From: Muribaculum sp.
Lineage (GTDB): Bacteria; Bacillota; Clostridia; Lachnospirales; Lachnospiraceae
Direction: 5' to 3'
Assembly (NCBI GenBank): GCA_023663505.1
Contig: JAMPHH010000070.1
Span: 1 to 15,615 of the forward strand
Length of the DNA: 15,615 nucleotides
Position numbers and translations under genes: made by a program. The notes below the pieces were generated by a model. It was not told where the DNA came from. It saw nothing but the letters and a program-made list of their open reading frames with translations, and searched no databases. Of the stretch, positions 6,265 through 11,800 are shown in pieces (within the stretch, counting starts at the first letter, position 1; each line of letters starts with the position of its first letter).

Positions 6265-7464
6265 TTAATACTTATCACTCAACAGAAAATCCGCTAAATG
6301 AACGATTTTAACGCCGTTAATATTGCCGACTGCAAGCTCGTCAAGGGTTACTATATACTTGGGGTAATGGTCCCGTATTTCAAGCAGGTTGGCGAGCTCG
6401 CGGTCGGATTCTTCGGGCAGATTGCGGCACACCTGCACATAGATACGTTCATCGCGCCGTACAGCCACAAAGTCAATTTCCTTCGTTTCATTTTTCCCGA
6501 TATACACCTCATAGCCCTTTCGACGGAGCTCAAAGTATACGATATTTTCCAACATCGCGGCAACGGACTTTGAATGAAAGCCCATGATGCAGTATTTGAG
6601 GGAAGGGTCGGCAAGATAGAATTTCTCCTGTGTTTTCAGCACGGACTTGCCCTGCATGTCATATCGCTGACAGCGGTAGATTACAAAGGCTTTTTCAAGC
6701 CATTCCAGATAGTTATATACTGCTTCAACAGAAAGAGAACGTCCCTCATTTTTCAAGAACTTCACAATCGCATTGGCGGAAAAGGTCTTGCCGACATTCT
6801 CAATAATATATTTTACAACGCGGTTGAACAGGTCAAAGCTCTTGATATTGTGGCGTTTTGTGATATCGTTGGTAATAACGGAATTATAAATGCCCTCCAC
6901 GATCTGATATGCGGCGTTTTCATCAAAGCTGCCCAATGCGATAATGGGGAACCCACCCATGCGTATATACTCGGTAAGCAGCTCTTTTGCGGTATGTCCG
7001 TTTGCTTTCTTAAATTCCAGATACTCGGCAAAGGACAAAGGAAACACGGGAATTGTGATATATCGACCGCTCAGATAGGTGGATATTTCACTTGACATCA
7101 GTTTGGAATTGGAACCTGTGACATAAATATCCGTGTCGGCATTTTCAAGCAGACTGTTGACCGCTTTCTCCCAATTCTCAATTTCCTGTACTTCGTCAAG
7201 CAAAAGATAGTAACGTTCATTGTCAGTCATTTTTGACCGAATATGATTGTACATATCCTTATCGTTCATACCGCTATCCAAATCCTCCGAGGTATAACAC
7301 ATGCTGATAATATGGTCAGAGGGAACTCCGCTTTGTATCAAATCGGCTCGGAGCATCTCTAAAATGGTAGATTTACCGCAGCGGCGGATACCCGCCAGTA
7401 TTTTTACCAGTGGCACATCGCGATAGGTTTTCAGGATATCCGTGTAATATGGTCTGACAATCAT
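6265..7464 (-). CDS. AAA-family ATPase with DUF4143 domain
   Basis: This 399-residue protein belongs to the AAA_14/DUF4143 group of stand-alone bacterial ATPases, whose cellular role is poorly known. The N-terminal ATPase has a Walker A motif GIRRCGKST (25-33), a Walker B LLLDE (87-91), the sensor-like TGSNS (116-120) and an LSGR motif with R134. The C-terminal DUF4143 part contains a PD-(D/E)XK-like array: E316 (MLENIVYFELRR), EIDFVA with D341, and YVQV with Q354 where active nucleases have E/Q-x-K. Nuclease activity is thus uncertain. AGAGGGGG lies upstream of the ATG in a good position, and a consensus promoter lies 20 to 50 bases further. It is convergent with the block 3 operon, with only 10 bases between the stops. 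These genes are frequently strain-variable, which fits an inserted accessory gene, but no mobile-element ends are visible. Confidence 0.92.
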   Translation of the reverse strand: MIVRPYYTDILKTYRDVPLVKILAGIRRCGKSTILEMLRADLIQSGVPSDHIISMCYTSEDLDSGMNDKDMYNHIRSKMTDNERYYLLLDEVQEIENWEKAVNSLLENADTDIYVTGSNSKLMSSEISTYLSGRYITIPVFPLSFAEYLEFKKANGHTAKELLTEYIRMGGFPIIALGSFDENAAYQIVEGIYNSVITNDITKRHNIKSFDLFNRVVKYIIENVGKTFSANAIVKFLKNEGRSLSVEAVYNYLEWLEKAFVIYRCQRYDMQGKSVLKTQEKFYLADPSLKYCIMGFHSKSVAAMLENIVYFELRRKGYEVYIGKNETKEIDFVAVRRDERIYVQVCRNLPEESDRELANLLEIRDHYPKYIVTLDELAVGNINGVKIVHLADFLLSDKY

Positions 7465-7484
7465 AACTCTGCCCCCTCTTTATC

Positions 7485-7513
7485 ATTATACCCAAAAACT
7501 TCTGAATTATCAA
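7485..7513 (-). promoter_or_regulatory. Consensus sigma-A promoter for the DUF4143 ATPase
   Basis: Read on the minus strand, TTGATA (7508-7513) and TATAAT (7485-7490) are separated by 17 bases. The transcript would start near 7478, giving a leader of only about 14 bases that holds little besides the Shine-Dalgarno. Confidence 0.8.
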
Positions 7514-7589
7514 TAGTTTTTGCTTAAAATGAGTAAAAACTTTGAGACTAATATATTTTCTTAAAATTTAAAAAATTTGCGAATGAATC

Positions 7590-7618
7590 TTGTAAATCCC
7601 AAGCGTTTATTTTACAAT
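7590..7618 (+). promoter_or_regulatory. Probable promoter of the com cluster
   Basis: TTGTAA (7590-7595) and TACAAT (7613-7618) are separated by 17 bases, with an A/T tract upstream. The transcript would begin near 7625, leaving a leader of about 72 bases before comEA. The -10 box overlaps a 14-bp inverted repeat, which suggests the promoter is controlled. Confidence 0.6.
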
Positions 7619-7627
7619 TAGTATTGT
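7614..7627. promoter_or_regulatory. Operator-like palindrome over the comEA -10 box
   Basis: ACAATTAGTATTGT has perfect 5-bp arms (ACAAT/ATTGT) around TAGT and covers the -10 box and expected transcription start, a position where a bound repressor would block initiation. The regulator is unknown, and the A/T content makes chance possible. Confidence 0.35.
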
Positions 7628-7665
7628 CAGCAATGAATCACAAAAGGTAATTCCTTCTCTCATGG

Positions 7666-7682
7666 GACTCGCGGGACGAGTC
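7666..7682 (+). promoter_or_regulatory. Leader hairpin before comEA
   Basis: GACTCG (7666-7671) and CGAGTC (7677-7682) pair around CGGGA, immediately before the Shine-Dalgarno AAAGGGAGG (7685-7693). It may stabilise the leader or affect ribosome access. It is not a terminator. Confidence 0.4.
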
Positions 7683-7696
7683 GGAAAGGGAGGAAT

Positions 7697-8428
7697 ATGG
7701 AACAGAATACGAAAAGGAATTGTGGAGCGTCAGGGACGTTTTCGGGTATTGAGGGCAGAGCGCTTAGGCGCAGGGCGTGCTTGGGGGCTGCCGTGGTCTT
7801 GTTATGTGCTTTTTGGGCGGGCTGCGGGGAGCGGGACAGGGCGCTTGCCATTCCGTTGGGGGAGACGGTCGCGGAGGACTCGCAGATTCAAGCCCCGAGA
7901 GAGGACTTGGGCGGACAAGCGGAGGTCTCAGCCTCGACAGGTAGCCCGAATCAGGCGCAGGCGGCAGCTTCGGCGGCTGATTCTGCGTCGGGGACGGCGG
8001 CTCAGAATATGATTTATGTGCATGTGTGCGGGGCGGTGAACTCGCCGGGAGTCGTGGAGCTTCCCGAGGGGAGCCGCGCGCAGGCGGCGCTTGAGGCGGC
8101 GGGCGGCTTTGCGGAGGACGCGGCGGAGGACGCCGTGAATCTGGCGGAGGTGCTGCGGGACGGTGTGCAGCTGTATTTTCCCACAAAGGAGGAGAGCGTG
8201 GCATGGGTCGCGCAGCAGCAGGAGGAGAGCGAGGGCTTGGTAAACCTTAACACCGCGGGAGTGGAGACTCTGTGCACGCTGCCGGGAATCGGTGAAGCCA
8301 AGGCTAAGGCGATCGTGGCATATCGGGAGGCGAATGGCGCTTTTGAGTGTGTGGAGGATATCATGCAGGTGTCAGGCATCAAGGAGGGAGCCTACAATCA
8401 GATCAAGGACCTTGTGGTGGTCAGGTAG
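7697..8428 (+). CDS. comEA: ComEA-family DNA-uptake receptor
   Basis: This 243-residue envelope protein would bind double-stranded DNA outside the membrane and pass it to ComEC. After a basic stretch (22-26) comes a hydrophobic segment (about 28-42) ending WAGC. C43 could be a lipidated cysteine, although W at -3 is unusual for a lipobox; otherwise the segment is a simple membrane anchor. A low-complexity Ala/Ser/Gln-rich linker (about 60-104) is followed by an SLBB domain (IYVHVCGAVNSPGVV, 106-120, to about 162) and paired helix-hairpin-helix motifs (VNLNTAGVETLCTLPGIG, 182-199, and ECVEDIMQVSGIKEG, 217-231). This is the usual ComEA order. The Shine-Dalgarno GGGAGG sits 3 bases before the ATG. 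comEC lies about 3.4 kb downstream on the same strand, with signalling genes in between. Natural competence in the host is an inference. Confidence 0.93.
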   Translation: MEQNTKRNCGASGTFSGIEGRALRRRACLGAAVVLLCAFWAGCGERDRALAIPLGETVAEDSQIQAPREDLGGQAEVSASTGSPNQAQAAASAADSASGTAAQNMIYVHVCGAVNSPGVVELPEGSRAQAALEAAGGFAEDAAEDAVNLAEVLRDGVQLYFPTKEESVAWVAQQQEESEGLVNLNTAGVETLCTLPGIGEAKAKAIVAYREANGAFECVEDIMQVSGIKEGAYNQIKDLVVVR

Positions 8429-8477
8429 GGATATCCGAGCCGAGATTGGTTAGACTGTGAATGTGAGAGGGAGTAAG

Positions 8478-9173
8478 ATGGCGGAGAAAAGAGTGTTGGT
8501 GGTAGACGATGAGAAGCTGATCGTGAAAGGGATTCGTTTCAGTCTGGAGCAGGACGATTTGAAGGTGGATTGTGCCTATGACGGGGAGGAAGCCTTGGAG
8601 TATGCCAGAAACAATCAATACGATATTATCCTTTTGGACGTGATGCTGCCCAAGCTGACAGGATTTGAGGTCTGTCAGCAGATTCGCGAATTTTCCAGTG
8701 TGCCGATCATAATGCTCACCGCCAAGGGGGACGATATGGACAAGATCCTCGGGTTGGAATACGGTGCGGACGACTATATCACCAAGCCCTTTAACATCTT
8801 GGAGGTCAAGGCGCGCATCAAGGCGATCATGCGGCGCGTGGAGCCCAAGACCAACACGAAGGAGACACGGAATTATTTGGAGAGAGGAGATGTTCGGCTC
8901 GACTGCGAGGGCAGGAGAGTTTACATCAACGGTCGGGAGATCAGCCTGACTGCCAAGGAATTTGAGGTATTGGAGCTTCTGATGAACAATCCTAACAAGG
9001 TGTACGGCAGGGAAGCGTTACTGCGTCTGGTCTGGGGAGAGGATTATCCCGGGGACGTGCGCACGGTGGACGTACATATCAGGCGGCTGCGCGAGAAGAT
9101 TGAGGAGAGTCCCAGTGAGCCTAAGTATGTTCACACCAAATGGGGCGTTGGCTATTATTTTATGAATGATTAG
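8478..9173 (+). CDS. OmpR/PhoB-family response regulator (WalR-like)
   Basis: This 231-residue transcription regulator has a receiver domain (about 1-118) with acidic pocket D10/D11, phospho-acceptor D54 in ILLDVMLPK, T81 and K103 (TKPF). A winged-helix DNA-binding domain (about 130-229) carries the usual EISLTAKEFEVLELL, VDVHIRRLREKIEE and GVGYYF elements. The wing sequence resembles WalR/PhoP-type regulators of cell-wall or phosphate response, but that level of naming is not proven. The ATG at 8478 is chosen over the GTG at 8457 because GAGAGGGAG lies just before it and the resulting MAEKRVLVVDDE start fits the family. It follows comEA by 49 bases with no terminator between, so co-transcription is likely. 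The kinase downstream is its probable partner. Confidence 0.95.
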   Translation: MAEKRVLVVDDEKLIVKGIRFSLEQDDLKVDCAYDGEEALEYARNNQYDIILLDVMLPKLTGFEVCQQIREFSSVPIIMLTAKGDDMDKILGLEYGADDYITKPFNILEVKARIKAIMRRVEPKTNTKETRNYLERGDVRLDCEGRRVYINGREISLTAKEFEVLELLMNNPNKVYGREALLRLVWGEDYPGDVRTVDVHIRRLREKIEESPSEPKYVHTKWGVGYYFMND

Positions 9174-9189
9174 TGTACCGTGCGGTACA
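9174..9189. repeat. Perfect inverted repeat between regulator and kinase
   Basis: TGTACCG and CGGTACA are perfect 7-bp arms around a 2-base centre (TG), starting at the base after the regulator stop codon. As DNA it resembles a dimer binding site; as RNA the 2-base loop is too tight without opening one pair. It may help set the regulator/kinase ratio, and its presence supports the kinase start at 9205. Confidence 0.45.
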
Positions 9190-9204
9190 TTTGCAGGGCG
9201 TGTG

Positions 9205-10698
9205 ATGGAAAAGATACGAAAACTAATTGAACTTGTGCGGCAGAAGATGCCCATAAAAAGCCTGCGTCTGCAGATATTCGCCATTGTTCTGGTGGCGGGG
9301 ATCGTGCCCGGCATCATTGTGGGGGTGGGCATCGTGCAGAATTACGAGGATCGCGCGGTGGAGCATCGCATTGCCACGGTGCAGAATCAGCTTAAGATTG
9401 TCGCAAACCACCTGATCAGCAATGCGTACATGGCGAATTATCTGTCGGAGGAGCAGACCTATCGGGCTTCCAGAGATGTCGTTGACGCGGAGCTCGAGAT
9501 GCTCTCCAATCTGTACGAGGGGCGCGTGATGATCATCAACAAGAATTTTAAGGTGGTGAAGGACACTTACAGCATCAGCGAGGGCAAAATCATCATTTCG
9601 GAGGAGGTCATCAAGTGTTTTCAGGGGGAAAATATCTCTCACTATGACCCTGAGCATGGCTATATCGAGATGACCACCCCGATCATGGATACAACGGCGA
9701 ACGCTTCCGAGGGCGGCGTGGTGGCGGGCGTGATGCTCACCAGTATCTCCAACGGCAGTATCGTGGCTATGATGGAGGTGTTAAACCGACGCGTGTTGAT
9801 CATAGAGACGCTTCTCGCATTGGCTGTTGTGACACTGGCGATCATTTTGTCGGTGGTGATGACGAGACCATTTAACCGCGTTACTCAGGCGATTCAAGAT
9901 GTCAATGCGGGATACAGCGACAAGAGTATATCCGTACCCGACTATGCAGAGACAGTGCATATCGTGGACGCGTTCAACCAATTGTTGGGACGAATGAGAG
10001 CGTTGGACGAGTCGAGACAGGAGTTTGTGGCAAATGTGTCCCACGAGCTTAAGACTCCCATGACCTCTATCAAGGTGTTGGCGGACTCTCTGCTGATGGA
10101 GCAGAACGCTCCCGCACAGCTCTATCGGGAGTTTCTGGAGGATATCGTGTCCGAGATCGACAGGGAGAATCGGATCATCACGGATCTGCTTGCATTGGTA
10201 AAGATGGACAAAAAGGTGCAGGATATGAGCATCGCGTCAGTGAACATCAATGATCTGGTGGAGCTGATCTTAAGACGTCTGCGCCCTATCGCGCGCAAAA
10301 AGGACGTGGAGGTCGTGTTCGAGAGCATGCGCCCCGTGGTGGCGGAGGTGGACGAGGTCAAGATGACCCTGATCATGACTAATCTTGTGGAAAACTCGAT
10401 CAAATACAACAAGGAGCACGGCTGGGTCAAGGTGGAGCTTGACGCTGACCATCAGTTTTTTACCTTTAAGGTCAGTGATTCTGGCATCGGTATTCCCAAG
10501 GAGTCGTTGGCGCATATCTGCGAGCGTTTTTATCGCGTGGATAAGTCCCATTCGCGGGAAATCGGCGGGACGGGACTGGGTCTGGCAATCACTAAGAGCG
10601 CGGTGCTGCTGCATCGGGGCACGCTCTCCGTGGACAGTGTGGAGGGCGAGGGCACTAGCTTTGTGGTGAAGATTCCATTGATTTATATCGTGTCATAG
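9205..10698 (+). CDS. Membrane sensor histidine kinase with extracellular sensor and HAMP domains
   Basis: This 497-residue kinase is the probable partner of the preceding regulator. TM1 is at about 21-44, an extracellular Cache-like sensor at about 46-196, TM2 at about 197-220 and a HAMP linker at about 221-272. HisKA follows with H280 (FVANVSHELKTPMTS), then a HATPase domain with N box NLVENSIKYN, G1 DSGIGIP, F box ERFYRVDK and G2 GGTGLGLAI. The ELKTP motif and overall order resemble WalK/PhoR/ResE-type kinases; no PAS domain is evident between HAMP and HisKA. An in-frame ATG at 9166 overlaps the regulator gene but has no Shine-Dalgarno, whereas the ATG at 9205 follows GCAGGG, so 9205 is preferred with moderate confidence. 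It sits inside the com cluster with no terminator on either side. The signal is unknown. Confidence 0.93.
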   Translation: MEKIRKLIELVRQKMPIKSLRLQIFAIVLVAGIVPGIIVGVGIVQNYEDRAVEHRIATVQNQLKIVANHLISNAYMANYLSEEQTYRASRDVVDAELEMLSNLYEGRVMIINKNFKVVKDTYSISEGKIIISEEVIKCFQGENISHYDPEHGYIEMTTPIMDTTANASEGGVVAGVMLTSISNGSIVAMMEVLNRRVLIIETLLALAVVTLAIILSVVMTRPFNRVTQAIQDVNAGYSDKSISVPDYAETVHIVDAFNQLLGRMRALDESRQEFVANVSHELKTPMTSIKVLADSLLMEQNAPAQLYREFLEDIVSEIDRENRIITDLLALVKMDKKVQDMSIASVNINDLVELILRRLRPIARKKDVEVVFESMRPVVAEVDEVKMTLIMTNLVENSIKYNKEHGWVKVELDADHQFFTFKVSDSGIGIPKESLAHICERFYRVDKSHSREIGGTGLGLAITKSAVLLHRGTLSVDSVEGEGTSFVVKIPLIYIVS

Positions 10699-10804
10699 GC
10701 AGAGGGGCAGCTTGCGTGTGCCTCGGTGTTGCAGTCAGCGGAAGGCTGAGCTGTAACGGTGGAGGTTTGATATATGGCTGCGCTCGAATGGGGGCGCGGC
10801 GGGA

Positions 10805-11731
10805 ATGGAGATCAATGTGAGAAAGGTTATTGTGATGTTAGGGTGCATTCTGCTCCTCGCGGGACTGACTGCATGTGCGGAGACAGAGACGGAGGAAGCC
10901 AATGTATACCAGATTTATACGGTGAACAATTCCGAGACGAAGGTGGAGAGTCATTCTTATGTCATGCAGGCGAGCGAGGAGGAAGCCATGTTGGAGGAGC
11001 TGACTGCCTGCCTTTCCTCGCGTCCGTACAAATTGGAATATAAACCGCCCTTTTCCATGGGCTTTGACGTGTTATCCATGGAGCTCTCGGGGGGGAAGCT
11101 TGCGATTGACGTGAGCGCTGCCTATCAGGAGCTTTCCGCTACCACGGAGGTGTTGGTGCGCGCCGCTATCGTGAGGACGTTCACGCAGCTCCCTTCCGTC
11201 CGCTATGTGGGAATCACGGTGGAGGGCAATCCTCTTTTTGACAATGTGGGGGACGTGGTGGGACTGATGAACACGGAGCTTTTTATTGACAATGACGGCA
11301 ATGAGATCAACACCTATGATCTCACTCGCGTGAAGCTGTATTTTGCCAATATGGAGGGGGATAAATTGATTGGCGCGTACCGCGAGAAATATTATTCCAC
11401 CAACGTTCCGTTGGAGCGTTTTGTGCTTGATGAGCTGATTGCGGGTCCCAGTGGTGCGGTGGAGGGACTGTATCCTTCCATTAATCCGGAGGTCAAGGTG
11501 ATCAGTGTCATGACGAAGGACGGCATCTGCTATGTCAATCTGGACGCCAATTTCCTGAATGTGGTCAACAATGTCTCCACGGAGACATCTATCTATTCCA
11601 TAGTAAATTCGTTGGCGGAGCTGAGCAATGTGAATAAGGTGCAGATCTTGGTGAACGGGGAGGTTCCTGCGAGCTTTAGCAATTCCGTGTACGAGAGGAA
11701 TCTGGACTATGTGACCACATTGGATAAGTAG
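10805..11731 (+). CDS. Lipoprotein with two GerMN domains
   Basis: This 308-residue exported lipoprotein has an N-terminal signal with an LTAC lipobox, so C24 would be lipidated and the protein held on the outer face of the membrane. A first, weaker GerMN-like domain spans about 34-143, and a clear GerMN domain spans about 175-287 (VKLYFANMEGDKL, LERFVLDELIAGP, GLYPSINPEVKVISV, CYVNLDANFL). GerMN occurs in the spore protein GerM and in LpqB-like lipoproteins, which work with two-component kinases of the MtrB type; a similar accessory role to the kinase upstream is inferred. The start is uncertain: ATG 10805 has purines directly adjacent rather than spaced, while GTG 10817 has GGAG at about 6 bases and would give a normal lipoprotein signal (VRKVIVMLG). 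A better-placed Shine-Dalgarno (10761-10765) serves an out-of-frame ATG at 10774. Confidence 0.9.
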   Translation: MEINVRKVIVMLGCILLLAGLTACAETETEEANVYQIYTVNNSETKVESHSYVMQASEEEAMLEELTACLSSRPYKLEYKPPFSMGFDVLSMELSGGKLAIDVSAAYQELSATTEVLVRAAIVRTFTQLPSVRYVGITVEGNPLFDNVGDVVGLMNTELFIDNDGNEINTYDLTRVKLYFANMEGDKLIGAYREKYYSTNVPLERFVLDELIAGPSGAVEGLYPSINPEVKVISVMTKDGICYVNLDANFLNVVNNVSTETSIYSIVNSLAELSNVNKVQILVNGEVPASFSNSVYERNLDYVTTLDK

Positions 11732-11800
11732 AAAACATACAGGAAAAATGTACGGAACATAAACGAAGAAAAAAGTAAATACGAAAAAGGAGGAGCGTGT

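Larger units (their letters stand above)
7465..7696. other. AT-rich divergent intergenic region
   Basis: This 232-base stretch separates the minus-strand ATPase from the com cluster and contains no gene. It holds back-to-back promoters (7485-7513 minus, 7590-7618 plus), a strongly A/T-rich tract (about 7545-7580) that could act as an UP element for the comEA promoter, a promoter-overlapping palindrome (7614-7627) and a leader hairpin (7666-7682). Confidence 0.6.

Noticed and set aside
6298..7095. Two adjoining plus-strand open frames (91 and 173 codons) opposite the ATPase gene
   Set aside because: The minus-strand frame carries clear Walker motifs and a good promoter and ribosome site. The plus frames have no recognisable domain and no Shine-Dalgarno.
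7764..8382. Minus-strand and alternative-frame open frames across comEA
   Set aside because: They are Pro/Ser- or Arg-rich translations typical of shadows in GC-rich DNA, while the comEA frame has SLBB and helix-hairpin-helix motifs.
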